The notes: a model not told the origin generated them from the sequence alone. Positions 10,470 through 18,911 are shown, counted from the stretch's first letter. The stretch is DNA of 64,000 nt from Iodobacter arcticus (GCF_042664895.1 NZ_JBHTBQ010000014.1:124001-188000), one strand, 5' to 3'. Translations and numbers: made by a program.

Positions 10470-11524
10470 TTTTAGTCACGGGTGGTGCAGGTTTTATTGG
10501 CGGTAATTTTGTATTGGATTGGCTGGCGCAATCAGACGAGCCTGTCATCAATGTAGATAAGCTAACTTACGCCGGTAATCTGGATACGCTGGCCTCCTTA
10601 AACGACGATGTGCGGCATATTTTTGTGCGTGCAGATATTGGCGATAAAGCAGTGATTGCTGAGCTGCTGGCCAAATATCAGCCCCGTGCCGTGCTTAACT
10701 TTGCCGCCGAATCGCATGTGGATCGATCAATTAGCGGGCCTGGTGAGTTTATTCAGACCAATGTAGTGGGCACATTTAATTTGCTAGAAGCCGTGCGTGG
10801 CTATTGGACTGATTTAGCTGCGGAGAATAAAGCGGCATTTCGCTTTTTGCATGTGTCCACCGATGAAGTCTATGGCTCTTTAGCCGCGGATGATCCTGCT
10901 TTTACTGAAACCAAAACTTATGAGCCAAATAGCCCATATTCCGCATCTAAAGCCGCATCAGATCATTTGGTTCGCGCTTGGCACCATACCTATGGCTTGC
11001 CGGTATTGACCACTAATTGCTCAAATAATTACGGCCCCTATCATTTCCCAGAAAAACTGATCCCGCTGGTGATTTTGAATGCCCTCGCTGGTAAAGCCTT
11101 GCCTATTTATGGCGATGGACAGCAGATTCGCGACTGGCTGTATGTAAAAGACCATTGCAGCGCCATTCGCCGCGTGTTGGAAGCGGGTGTGGTGGGTGAA
11201 ACTTACAATGTAGGTGGTTGGAATGAAAAGCCGAATTTAGATGTAGTCCACACTATCTGCCAGATCCTTGACGAGCGTCAGCCACGTGGCGATGGCAAGG
11301 CTTACGCTGAACAAATCACTTATGTAGCCGATCGCCCTGGCCACGATAAGCGCTATGCCATTGATGCAAGTAAGCTAGAGCGAGAGCTGGGCTGGAAACC
11401 TGCGGAAACCTTTGAAACAGGTATTGCTAAAACGGTAGATTGGTATTTGACGCATCAGGACTGGGTGCAGAATGTAAGTAGTGGCAATTATCAAGACTGG
11501 ATTGATCAGCAATACGGGGCTTAA
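10466..11524 (+). CDS. rfbB: dTDP-glucose 4,6-dehydratase
   Basis: Second step of dTDP-L-rhamnose synthesis, turning dTDP-glucose into dTDP-4-keto-6-deoxyglucose with bound NAD. 352 residues. It shows the Rossmann motif TGGAGFIGG at the N-terminus, FAAESHVDRSI, the catalytic STDEVYGS (Asp-Glu) and YSASKAASD (Tyr and Lys of the SDR pair). An in-frame ATG lies 15 bases upstream, but MILVTGGAG at 10466 has GGAAGGG before it and the ATGA overlap with the upstream gene. Cytoplasmic. Confidence 0.97.
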   Translation: MILVTGGAGFIGGNFVLDWLAQSDEPVINVDKLTYAGNLDTLASLNDDVRHIFVRADIGDKAVIAELLAKYQPRAVLNFAAESHVDRSISGPGEFIQTNVVGTFNLLEAVRGYWTDLAAENKAAFRFLHVSTDEVYGSLAADDPAFTETKTYEPNSPYSASKAASDHLVRAWHHTYGLPVLTTNCSNNYGPYHFPEKLIPLVILNALAGKALPIYGDGQQIRDWLYVKDHCSAIRRVLEAGVVGETYNVGGWNEKPNLDVVHTICQILDERQPRGDGKAYAEQITYVADRPGHDKRYAIDASKLERELGWKPAETFETGIAKTVDWYLTHQDWVQNVSSGNYQDWIDQQYGA

Positions 11525-11527
11525 AAA

Positions 11528-12253
11528 ATGGCTGAGGTGACGCCGATTTTAGATAAGAAACTGATTGATGCCGTGGTTGGCATTATTTTGCGCCATTTGA
11601 ACCCAAGTAGAGTCTGGCTGTTTGGCTCGCGTGTGGATGGTGAAGCAAAAGTGGCCAGTGATTATGATTTTGCTTTTGATGATGTGAATGCCAGCTCTGA
11701 GAGTATGGCCTTCATCCGTGCAGAAGTGGATTTGTTGCCGACCTTAATCAAAATTGACGTCGCTAATATTGCCTTTGCTGAGCCGCGTTTTTCTCAAAGA
11801 GTGAAAGAGACTGGTCGCGTTTTATTCAGTGCGAGCAAGCAATTGCGTGCAGAAGACGGCTTATTGTATTTCTCCAGAGCATTGCGACGTTTACGCTTGG
11901 TGCAAGAAGAAGCGATTGCCTTACGTCAAGAAGGTTTTGGCGACGTGGTATTGGATATTAATGTGCAGCGTTTCGAGTTTACTTTTGAAATGTCTTGGAA
12001 AGCATTAAAGCGCTATTTAGATTTTGTGGGAATTGATAGCAAAAATCCCCGCGCTATTTTTAAAGATGCTTTTGCTCAAGGCTTACTTCAGGATGAAGCT
12101 CTTTGGCTCGACATGATAGAAATGCGCAATTTATCCAGCCATGTTTATGATGAGCGAGAGGTATCTGCTTTATTAGGCAAAGTAGAGGCTTATATCGGTG
12201 CATTTAATCAATTAGAAGCTAGCTTGCAAGCTGCTTTAGCCCGTGAAAAGTAG
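11528..12253 (+). CDS. Single-chain MNT-HEPN fusion (nucleotidyltransferase plus HI0074-type HEPN domain)
   Basis: 241 residues in two parts. Residues 1-105 are a minimal nucleotidyltransferase: VWLFGSRVDGEAKVASDYDFAF fits GSx10DxD, the MntA-type active site. Residues 110-241 are a HEPN domain of the HI0074 substrate-binding family with RNLSSHVY, the Rx4HxY motif. These domains are normally two neighbouring genes; here they are one chain in the order MNT then HEPN. In studied HepT/MntA pairs the MNT protein AMPylates a tyrosine of the HEPN RNase motif and silences it; whether that happens in cis here is inference. It sits between rfbB and rfbD with 3- and 23-base gaps, so it is co-transcribed with the rhamnose genes. 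Confidence 0.85.
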   Translation: MAEVTPILDKKLIDAVVGIILRHLNPSRVWLFGSRVDGEAKVASDYDFAFDDVNASSESMAFIRAEVDLLPTLIKIDVANIAFAEPRFSQRVKETGRVLFSASKQLRAEDGLLYFSRALRRLRLVQEEAIALRQEGFGDVVLDINVQRFEFTFEMSWKALKRYLDFVGIDSKNPRAIFKDAFAQGLLQDEALWLDMIEMRNLSSHVYDEREVSALLGKVEAYIGAFNQLEASLQAALAREK

Positions 12254-12276
12254 ATCCCAGTGAAGAGTAGATCAAA

Positions 12277-13191
12277 ATGAAGCAAGCTATTCGTATTCTA
12301 TTGACCGGCAAAAACGGCCAGCTAGGCTTTGAGTTGCAGCGCAGCCTTGCCGTGCTGGGCACTGTGATTGCGGTTGATCGAGAAGACTGTGATTTAAGTG
12401 ATCCAGAAGCGATACGAGCACTGGTCGCCAGAATACAGCCGCATGTGATTGTTAACCCTGCTGCGCATACTGCGGTGGATAAGGCGGAAAGCGAGCCAGA
12501 GCTTGCTCGCGCCATTAATGCCATCGCCCCGCAAGTATTTGCAGAGGAAGCCGCTAAGATTGGCGCTTTGCTGGTGCATTACTCCACCGATTATGTGTTT
12601 GATGGCACAAAAGACGGCTGGTATAGCGAGACCGACACGCCGAACCCGCAGTCCGTATATGGCAAGACCAAGCTAGCCGGTGAGTTGGCGATTGCCGCCG
12701 CCCATCCACGGCATCTGATATTTAGAACCAGCTGGGTATTCGGCGCGCACGGCGGCAACTTTCTGAAAACCATCTTGCGCTTGGCGGGTGAGCGGGAGGA
12801 GCTAAAAATCATCGCCGACCAACACGGCGCGCCGACTGCGGCTAGCTTATTAGCAGATGTGACCGCCCATGCAATTCGCCAAGTTTTGCAGATTGAATCA
12901 GCGACTAATTGCCAGCTCCCAGATTTATACGGCACATATCACTTGGTAGCCGCTGGCAGTACAACATGGCATGGCTATGCAGAGAGCGTGGTTGAGCGAG
13001 CAAAAGCGGCTGGCGTTTCGATTAAAGCAGCACAAATTCTACCTATTCCAACCAGCGCTTACCCCTTGCCCGCGCCAAGGCCTGCTAATTCACAGCTAAG
13101 CACAGAAAAGCTACAAGCCACATTCGGCCTTTGCCTGCCAGATTGGCAAGACGGCGTGACGCAAGTGATGACCTTGCTGAGCAAAAAATAA
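12277..13191 (+). CDS. rfbD: dTDP-4-dehydrorhamnose reductase
   Basis: Last step to dTDP-L-rhamnose. 304 residues, SDR fold with the N-terminal GKNGQLGFEL, the helix NPAAHTAVDKAESEPELA, the catalytic YSTDYVFDGTK and YGKTKLAGE, and RTSWVFGAHGGNFLKT. Normal length for RmlD. The TAA stop shares one base with the ATG of the following nucleotidyltransferase gene (TAATG), which implies translational coupling. The neighbours on both sides are toxin-antitoxin-type genes, an unusual setting for rfbD. Confidence 0.96.
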   Translation: MKQAIRILLTGKNGQLGFELQRSLAVLGTVIAVDREDCDLSDPEAIRALVARIQPHVIVNPAAHTAVDKAESEPELARAINAIAPQVFAEEAAKIGALLVHYSTDYVFDGTKDGWYSETDTPNPQSVYGKTKLAGELAIAAAHPRHLIFRTSWVFGAHGGNFLKTILRLAGEREELKIIADQHGAPTAASLLADVTAHAIRQVLQIESATNCQLPDLYGTYHLVAAGSTTWHGYAESVVERAKAAGVSIKAAQILPIPTSAYPLPAPRPANSQLSTEKLQATFGLCLPDWQDGVTQVMTLLSKK

Positions 13192-13475
13192 TGCCACTGC
13201 AGCGCTTGCGTGATTGCCTCGCGCTTAGCCCGAAGATTGCTTTTGCTGTATTGGTAGGTAGCCGTGCTAAAGGGCTAGAGCATGCACAAAGTGATTGGGA
13301 TGTGGCTATTGCGTTGCTACCGGGGATTGATCCGCTTGAGCGCTATGAGCTACTCAGTGATTTGCAGTTAGAGATTTCAAAGCAAATGCAGATCCACCTT
13401 GATGAGCTTGATTTGATCGATATTGCTCAGGCTGGCCTTGCGATGCGAGAGCAAATTGCTAATGAGGGAGTGTAA
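13191..13475 (+). CDS. MntA-like nucleotidyltransferase (antitoxin type), probably truncated by an in-frame stop
   Basis: 94 residues as read, starting MPLQRLRDCLALSPK with VLVGSRAKGLEHAQSDWDVAIAL (GSx10DxD active site). The TAA at 13473-13475 ends the frame early. If it is read through, the same frame continues LKGDNTLLWSQFLVRTWREL... for about 30 residues to a TGA at 13569-13571 that overlaps the next gene's start by 11 bases. That is the usual arrangement for this pair, and the continuation looks like a family C-terminus, so a nonsense mutation is the likely explanation. The catalytic part is intact, so the short product could still act. An in-frame ATG does not exist upstream; the start overlaps the rfbD stop. 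Confidence 0.75.
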   Translation: MPLQRLRDCLALSPKIAFAVLVGSRAKGLEHAQSDWDVAIALLPGIDPLERYELLSDLQLEISKQMQIHLDELDLIDIAQAGLAMREQIANEGV

Positions 13476-13560
13476 TTAAAAGGTGACAATACCTTGTTAT
13501 GGAGTCAGTTTTTAGTGCGAACATGGCGAGAGTTAGAAATGTTTAGCTGGGAGCAGGCGC

Positions 13561-13980
13561 ATGAAGCTTGAGACTTACCAAGCAGAAACAGCGGCCCATG
13601 CAGCAAGGCAAGGGCTGATTTTGTTAGAGGCTAAAGCGAAGTTAAAAGAGCGTGGTGAGCTAAGTCCTTTAGAGTTCTCAGGTACAGCTCATGCACTGCA
13701 GGTGCTCACAGAAAACGCAATTGGCAAGGCAAAACATTGGCTAAAAGCCTGCAATATGGCGGTGCCAGTCAGCGCCTACGATGCATTCGCTATGCTATGC
13801 CAACTAGAGCAGGTTACAAGTTCGGAATTGCAAGCATGGCAGCGAGCCATCGGCCTGCGAAATAGAATTGTGCATGACTATTTGAATTTGGATGCGCGAG
13901 TGATTTATCGCTTGATTGATAGTAGTGCTTATCAATTTATGCTGGATTTCTTAAATGCACCTTTCAAGAATAAACCGTAG
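13561..13980 (+). CDS. HepT-like HEPN-domain ribonuclease (DUF86 type)
   Basis: 139 residues, all-helical, with RNRIVHDY (R, H and Y of the Rx4HxY motif) in AIGLRNRIVHDYLNLD, the hallmark of HEPN toxins of the HepT/DUF86 family. In characterised systems these cleave RNA and are neutralised by AMPylation of the motif tyrosine by the adjacent MNT protein. Here the partner gene is directly upstream and carries a premature stop. The ATG is preceded by GGGAGCAGG. The stop TAG (13978-13980) lies inside a REP-like repeat, so the C-terminus may have been trimmed by repeat insertion. Confidence 0.82.
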   Translation: MKLETYQAETAAHAARQGLILLEAKAKLKERGELSPLEFSGTAHALQVLTENAIGKAKHWLKACNMAVPVSAYDAFAMLCQLEQVTSSELQAWQRAIGLRNRIVHDYLNLDARVIYRLIDSSAYQFMLDFLNAPFKNKP

Positions 13981-13999
13981 GGCGGGTGAAACCCGCCAG
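13976..13999. repeat. REP-like repeat, family A (single hairpin)
   Basis: GTAGGGCGGGT and ACCCGCC form a short hairpin around GAA. It overlaps the last codon and stop of the HEPN gene and lies just ahead of rfbA. Same family as 1660-1730 and 5217-5276. Confidence 0.75.
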
Positions 14000-14020
14000 A
14001 TAACCGTAAACGAGAAAAAC

Positions 14021-14926
14021 ATGACAACTTCTAATACAAGCACATCAACTCGCAAAGGCATTATCCTTGCCGGTGGTAGCGGCACACGCCTCTACCCAGC
14101 TACGCTGGCTGTTAGCAAGCAGCTGTTGCCTATTTACGATAAGCCGATGATTTACTACCCGCTCTGCACCTTGTTGCTGGCGGGCATCAAAGAGATATTG
14201 ATTATCTCTACCCCGCAAGACACCCCGCGCTTTGAGCAATTACTCGGCGATGGTAGCCAGTGGGGTATTCAGCTGCAATACGCCGTGCAAGCCAGCCCAG
14301 ACGGCCTTGCCCAAGCCTTTATTATTGGCGAAGAATTTATTGGCAAGGACAATTGCGCTTTGGTGTTGGGTGACAACATCTACTACGGCCACGATTTTGC
14401 TGGATTATTACAAGACGCATCGGCCAAAACCAGCGGTGCCAGCGTATTTGCCTACCGCGTTACCGACCCAGAGCGCTATGGTGTGGTGGAGTTTGATGAG
14501 CAAGGCAAAGCCGTTAGCCTAGAAGAAAAACCAGTACAGCCCAAATCAAACTACGCCGTAACGGGTCTTTATTTCTACGACAACCGCGTAATAGAAATTG
14601 CCAAGGCCATTAAGCCATCACCTCGTGGTGAGCTAGAAATTACCGACGTGAACGCTGCCTACTTAGCCATGGGCGAGCTAGACGTACAAACCATGGGTAG
14701 AGGCTACGCTTGGTTAGATACCGGCACTCACGAATCCTTGCTAGAAGCCAGCCAGTTCATCCAAACCATCGAATCGCGCCAAGGCTTAAAAGTATGCTGC
14801 CCTGAAGAAATAGCCTACCGCGCTGGCTGGATAGATGCAGCACAAATAGAAAAACTGGCTCAGCCCTTAAAGAAAAATGCCTACGGCCAGTACTTATTGA
14901 ACATGCTAAAAGACAAAACATTCTGA
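14021..14926 (+). CDS. rfbA: Glucose-1-phosphate thymidylyltransferase
   Basis: First step of dTDP-rhamnose synthesis: glucose-1-phosphate plus dTTP to dTDP-glucose. 301 residues, with the nucleotide-binding signature GGSGTRLYPATLAVSKQLLP near the N-terminus, YDKPMIYYPL, LGDNIYYGHDF and EEKPVQPKSNYAVTGLYFYD. The frame extends 22 codons upstream into the REP and HEPN gene, but MTTSNTSTSTRKGIILAGG at 14021 is right for the family. It completes the rhamnose set together with rfbB, rfbD and rfbC, though the order B, D, A, C is broken up by HEPN/MNT genes. Confidence 0.97.
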   Translation: MTTSNTSTSTRKGIILAGGSGTRLYPATLAVSKQLLPIYDKPMIYYPLCTLLLAGIKEILIISTPQDTPRFEQLLGDGSQWGIQLQYAVQASPDGLAQAFIIGEEFIGKDNCALVLGDNIYYGHDFAGLLQDASAKTSGASVFAYRVTDPERYGVVEFDEQGKAVSLEEKPVQPKSNYAVTGLYFYDNRVIEIAKAIKPSPRGELEITDVNAAYLAMGELDVQTMGRGYAWLDTGTHESLLEASQFIQTIESRQGLKVCCPEEIAYRAGWIDAAQIEKLAQPLKKNAYGQYLLNMLKDKTF

Positions 14927-15013
14927 TGATTTTTTGCGGTGAGCGTGGTTTACTAGCGGCCGCGATTACGTAGTACCACATTGATATAGAAAATTATTCT
15001 TGATTAGGGGAAT

Positions 15014-15041
15014 AGCAAGGTGGATTTAAATCCACCTTGCT
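15014..15041. promoter_or_regulatory. Perfect 28-bp palindrome upstream of rfbC
   Basis: The two 14-base halves AGCAAGGTGGATTT and AAATCCACCTTGCT are exact reverse complements. It ends 13 bases before the rfbC ATG and is followed by TAAAAAA, with a T run on the other strand. It could be an operator, an mRNA hairpin limiting rfbC translation (the left arm contains an AAGGTGG ribosome-site-like sequence that the right arm would hide) or a terminator acting leftwards. Function is inference. Confidence 0.6.
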
Positions 15042-15054
15042 TAAAAAATGCAAT

Positions 15055-15624
15055 ATGAAAATCATTGATACTGCAATTAGCGATGTAAAAATTATCGAGC
15101 CACAAGTCTTTGGAGACGAGCGCGGTTTTTTTTATGAGAGCTTTAACCACGCCAAATTTGAAGCCGCTATTGGCCGTAAAGTCGAGTTTGTACAAGACAA
15201 CCACTCTCGCTCAGTAAAAGGCGTATTGCGTGGTTTGCACTATCAATTATCTCCATACCCCCAGGGTAAATTAGTGCGCTGCACCTTGGGCGAAGTTTTT
15301 GATGTGGCCGTAGATATCCGCAAATCTTCCCCGACTTTTGGCAAATGGGTGGGCGTAACGCTAAGCGCAGAAAACAAACGCCAGCTATGGATACCCGAAG
15401 GCTTTGCGCATGGCTTTGTAGTGGTGTCGGATGTGGCAGAGTTTTTATATAAAACGACCGATTATTGGTTTCCGGAATTTGAGCGCTCAATTCTCTGGAA
15501 TGATCCAGAGCTAAATATTGATTGGCCCTGTACAGATAATGTCCAATTATCTGCCAAAGATAAATTAGGCAAGGTTTTAGCTGAAGCAGAATATTTTAAT
15601 AATCATAGTGTGGTGATGGAATGA
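15055..15624 (+). CDS. rfbC: dTDP-4-dehydrorhamnose 3,5-epimerase
   Basis: Third step of dTDP-rhamnose synthesis. 189 residues of the RmlC cupin type. It has EPQVFGDERGFFYESFN, QDNHSRSVKGVLRGLHYQ with the catalytic His, FDVAVDIRKSSPTFG, WIPEGFAHGFVV and the catalytic Tyr in YKTTDYW. The ATG at 15055 is chosen because MKIIDTAISDVKIIEPQ is the family start; an alternative TTG lies 18 bases upstream. No strong ribosome site is visible, and a 28-bp palindrome occupies the place where one would be expected. The last four bases overlap the rfbF start (ATGA). Confidence 0.96.
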   Translation: MKIIDTAISDVKIIEPQVFGDERGFFYESFNHAKFEAAIGRKVEFVQDNHSRSVKGVLRGLHYQLSPYPQGKLVRCTLGEVFDVAVDIRKSSPTFGKWVGVTLSAENKRQLWIPEGFAHGFVVVSDVAEFLYKTTDYWFPEFERSILWNDPELNIDWPCTDNVQLSAKDKLGKVLAEAEYFNNHSVVME

Positions 15625-16391
15625 AAGCAGTTATTTTAGCGGGTGGTTTGGGGACTCGAATTAGCGAAGAAACATCAACACGCCCAAAGCCAATGGTTGA
15701 AATTGGTGGTAAGCCCATTCTGTGGCATATCATGAAAATGTATTCGCACTATGGGATTAATGATTTTGTGATTTGCTGTGGTTACAAAGGCTATGTGATT
15801 AAAGAGTATTTTGCTAATTACTTTTTACATACATCAGATGTTACGTTTGATATGAGTAACAATACGATGGAAGTGCATCATCGCTATGCCGAGCCATGGA
15901 AAGTGACTTTAGTAGATACCGGTGAAAGTACCTTAACGGGCGGTCGCTTAGCACGAGTAAAAGAATATGTAAAAGATGAAGAAGCATTTTGCTTTACCTA
16001 TGGCGATGGTGTGAGCAATGTAGATATTGCTCAACTGATTGCATTTCATAAAGAGCAAGGCGTTGATGCAACCTTAACCGCAACTTACCCGCCTGGCCGA
16101 TTTGGTGCTTTGGATATTAAATCCAACAAGGTATTAAATTTTAAAGAAAAGCCGAAAGGCGATGGCGGCATGATTAATGGTGGCTTTTTTGTACTGTCTC
16201 CTAAAGTGATTGATTTAATTAGTGGAGATCAATGTACTTGGGAGCGTGAGCCATTAGAAATACTGGCTGAGCAAGGCCAATTGGCAGCATTCCCTCATGA
16301 TGGCTTCTGGCAACCTATGGATACCTTAAGAGATAAGGTTTACTTAGAAGAATTATGGGAATCCGGTAAAGCACCTTGGAAGGTTTGGTAA
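15621..16391 (+). CDS. rfbF: Glucose-1-phosphate cytidylyltransferase
   Basis: Makes CDP-glucose, the entry to CDP-3,6-dideoxyhexoses. 256 residues; the N-terminal AGGLGTRISEETSTRPKPM and IGGKPILWHIMKMYSHYG are diagnostic, followed by YGDGVSNVDI and NFKEKPKGDGGMINGGFFV. Normal length for RfbF/DdhA. It starts inside the end of rfbC, so the rhamnose and dideoxyhexose genes form one transcription unit. The next gene, rfbG, starts 7 bases after its stop. Confidence 0.97.
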   Translation: MKAVILAGGLGTRISEETSTRPKPMVEIGGKPILWHIMKMYSHYGINDFVICCGYKGYVIKEYFANYFLHTSDVTFDMSNNTMEVHHRYAEPWKVTLVDTGESTLTGGRLARVKEYVKDEEAFCFTYGDGVSNVDIAQLIAFHKEQGVDATLTATYPPGRFGALDIKSNKVLNFKEKPKGDGGMINGGFFVLSPKVIDLISGDQCTWEREPLEILAEQGQLAAFPHDGFWQPMDTLRDKVYLEELWESGKAPWKVW

Positions 16392-16398
16392 AGACCAT

Positions 16399-17472
16399 AT
16401 GATGAATAAAGCATTTTGGCAGGGAAAAAAGGTCTTTTTAACTGGGCATACTGGTTTTAAAGGGAGCTGGCTTTCTTTATGGCTGCAGCAAATGGGGGCG
16501 ATTGTGACTGGCTTTGCCCTGGCCCCTGCAACCTCGCCTAGCCTATTTGAAGAGGCTAATGTTGCCGCAGGAATGAAATCAATTATCGGTGATATTCGAG
16601 ATTTCTCTGCCGTGCAAGCGGCACTGAATGAATCAGGCGCTGAGATTGTGATTCATATGGCAGCCCAGCCCTTGGTGAGATATTCCTACGCTAATCCAAT
16701 TGAAACCTACGCCACCAATGTGATGGGGACGGTACATTTGCTGGAAGCGATTCGTCAGGCTGAGGGTGTTAAAGCGGTGGTGAATGTAACCAGCGATAAA
16801 TGCTATGAAAATCAAGAGTGGCCTTGGGGGTATCGTGAAAACGAACCTATGGGCGGACATGATCCTTATAGTAATAGCAAAGGTTGCTCTGAATTAGTAA
16901 CACGTGCCTATCGTGATTCCTATTTCGGTAGTCATCAACAGGTGGCATTGGCATCCGGCCGAGCTGGCAATGTGATTGGCGGTGGCGATTGGGCAGGAGA
17001 TCGTTTAATTCCTGATATGATTCGTGCTATTGAAAATAACACTGAAGTTGTGATTCGCAGTCCGAATTCAATTCGCCCTTGGCAGCATGTATTAGAGCCA
17101 CTTAGTGGTTATTTAACGTTGGCCGAGCAGCTATATACCCAAGGCCAAGCGGTTGTAGGCGGCTGGAATTTTGGCCCGTATGATCATGATGCCAAGCCAG
17201 TGGGCTGGATTATCGAGCAGCTAACTGGCATCTGGGGCGACGGTGCGGCTTATCGTATTGATACCTCTGCAGCAACCTTGCACGAAGCACATTATTTAAA
17301 ACTGGATTGCTCCAAGGCGCATATGCAGTTAAATTGGCAGCCTAGATGGTCTTTAAGCCACGCATTGCTAAAAATATGTGAATGGCACAAGGCGCAATTG
17401 CAAGGGGGCGATATGCATCAGATGACCTTGCAACAAATTAAAGAATATGAAAATAGCTCATTTTCTATTTAA
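16399..17472 (+). CDS. rfbG: CDP-glucose 4,6-dehydratase
   Basis: Converts CDP-glucose to CDP-4-keto-6-deoxyglucose using NAD. 357 residues with TGHTGFKGSWLSLWL at the N-terminus (characteristic of RfbG rather than RfbB), HMAAQPLVRYSYANPIETY, NVTSDKCYENQEW and the SDR pair YSNSKGCSE. Two adjacent ATG codons (16399 and 16402) could start it. It stands between rfbF and rfbH as in Salmonella and Yersinia O-antigen clusters. Confidence 0.96.
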   Translation: MMNKAFWQGKKVFLTGHTGFKGSWLSLWLQQMGAIVTGFALAPATSPSLFEEANVAAGMKSIIGDIRDFSAVQAALNESGAEIVIHMAAQPLVRYSYANPIETYATNVMGTVHLLEAIRQAEGVKAVVNVTSDKCYENQEWPWGYRENEPMGGHDPYSNSKGCSELVTRAYRDSYFGSHQQVALASGRAGNVIGGGDWAGDRLIPDMIRAIENNTEVVIRSPNSIRPWQHVLEPLSGYLTLAEQLYTQGQAVVGGWNFGPYDHDAKPVGWIIEQLTGIWGDGAAYRIDTSAATLHEAHYLKLDCSKAHMQLNWQPRWSLSHALLKICEWHKAQLQGGDMHQMTLQQIKEYENSSFSI

Positions 17473-17507
17473 TAAAAACTAACACAATTAAGTATTAGGA
17501 ATAAATC

Positions 17508-18824
17508 GTGGAAAAATCTCAAGAAATTCGTTTGCAAATTTCTAAGCTAGTTGAAGAATTTGCTGCTATTACATTAGCCCCGCGTGAATTTACCGCAGGT
17601 ACTTCGGTTGTTCCACCATCGGGCAAAGTATTGGATGCGGCTGAGCTTAAAAATATGGTTGAAGCGTCCTTAGATGGTTGGCTTACTACCGGCCGTTTTA
17701 ATGATGCTTTTGAAAAGCGCCTCAGCGAATATCTGGGCGTTAAATATGTATTAACTACCAACTCTGGTTCCTCTGCAAATTTACTGGCATTTTCTGCACT
17801 GACTTCGCATAAATTAGGCGCGCGTGCTATTCAGCCAGGTGATGAAGTTATTGGCGTCGCCGCGGGTTTCCCAACAACAGTGAACCCAATCTTGCAATTT
17901 GGCGCTGTACCCGTGTTTGTAGATGTGGATATCCCAACTTACAATATCGACCCCGCTAAAATTGAAGCCGCAATTAGCCCAAAAACAAAAGCCATCATGT
18001 TGGCCCATACCTTGGGTAATCCATATAATCTTGAAGTGATTCGTGAGATTTGTACCCGCCATAAATTGTGGTTAATTGAAGATTGTTGTGATGCACTCGG
18101 CTCTACCTACAATGGTCAATTGGTAGGTACTTTTGGTGATATCAGCACATTAAGTTTTTACCCTGCACACCATATCACCATGGGTGAAGGCGGCGCGGTG
18201 TTTACCAATAATTATGAATTAAAACAAATTATTGAATCATTCCGCGATTGGGGCCGTGATTGCTATTGCGGGCCAGGCCAAGACAATACCTGTAATAAAC
18301 GCTTTTGCTGGAAATTGGGTAATTTACCAGAAGGTTACGACCATAAATACACCTATTCCCACCTTGGTTACAACCTAAAAATCAGCGATATGCAGGCTGC
18401 TTGTGCACTAGCACAAATGGATAAATTAGAAGGCTTTATTGCTGCACGCCAAGCTAATTTTGAATACCTGAAAGAGAAGCTAGAGTCTTGCTCAGAATTT
18501 CTTATCTTGCCAGAAGCCACAGAAAATAGCTCGCCATCATGGTTTGGTTTCCCGATTACTATTCGCGAAGATGCCGGTATTAGTCGTGTGGATCTGTTGA
18601 ATTATTTAGACCAAAACAAAATTGGCACACGTCTATTATTTGCCGGTAACTTAACCCGCCAGCCATACATGATCGGGCGTAATTTCCGCATTAGCGGTGA
18701 ATTAACCAATACTGATCGTGTCATGCACAATACTTTCTGGATTGGCGTTTACCCAGGACTAACGACAGAAATGCTTGATTTTGTAATTGAAAAGATCGAG
18801 ACATTTGTAGGTGTGAATTTCTAA
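17508..18824 (+). CDS. rfbH: CDP-4-keto-6-deoxyglucose-3-dehydrase (E1)
   Basis: PLP and 2Fe-2S enzyme that removes the C3 hydroxyl to give the CDP-3,6-dideoxy-4-keto sugar. 438 residues of aminotransferase fold. The usual PLP lysine is replaced by histidine in SFYPAHHITMGEGG, the defining trait of this family, and the iron-sulfur cysteines are in CYCGPGQDNTCNKRFC. The start is GTG at 17508 with AGGA 7 bases before it. It needs a reductase partner (E3, RfbI/AscD type), which is not seen in this window. Confidence 0.95.
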   Translation: MEKSQEIRLQISKLVEEFAAITLAPREFTAGTSVVPPSGKVLDAAELKNMVEASLDGWLTTGRFNDAFEKRLSEYLGVKYVLTTNSGSSANLLAFSALTSHKLGARAIQPGDEVIGVAAGFPTTVNPILQFGAVPVFVDVDIPTYNIDPAKIEAAISPKTKAIMLAHTLGNPYNLEVIREICTRHKLWLIEDCCDALGSTYNGQLVGTFGDISTLSFYPAHHITMGEGGAVFTNNYELKQIIESFRDWGRDCYCGPGQDNTCNKRFCWKLGNLPEGYDHKYTYSHLGYNLKISDMQAACALAQMDKLEGFIAARQANFEYLKEKLESCSEFLILPEATENSSPSWFGFPITIREDAGISRVDLLNYLDQNKIGTRLLFAGNLTRQPYMIGRNFRISGELTNTDRVMHNTFWIGVYPGLTTEMLDFVIEKIETFVGVNF

Positions 18825-18911
18825 TATTCATTCGATCACTGTGAAAATATTGCCTTAGTATATTTTATTAGGGCAATTCATTTCTTGTTTAATTCGTAGG
18901 TAGAATTGTAA

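Noticed and set aside
14927..15013. Separate gene or promoter between rfbA and the palindrome
   Set aside because: The 87 bases contain no reading frame with a start and no clear -35/-10 pair.
18825..18911. Hairpin ATTGCC/GGCAAT after rfbH as a terminator
   Set aside because: Only six pairs, large loop and no good T run; the next gene belongs to the same pathway.
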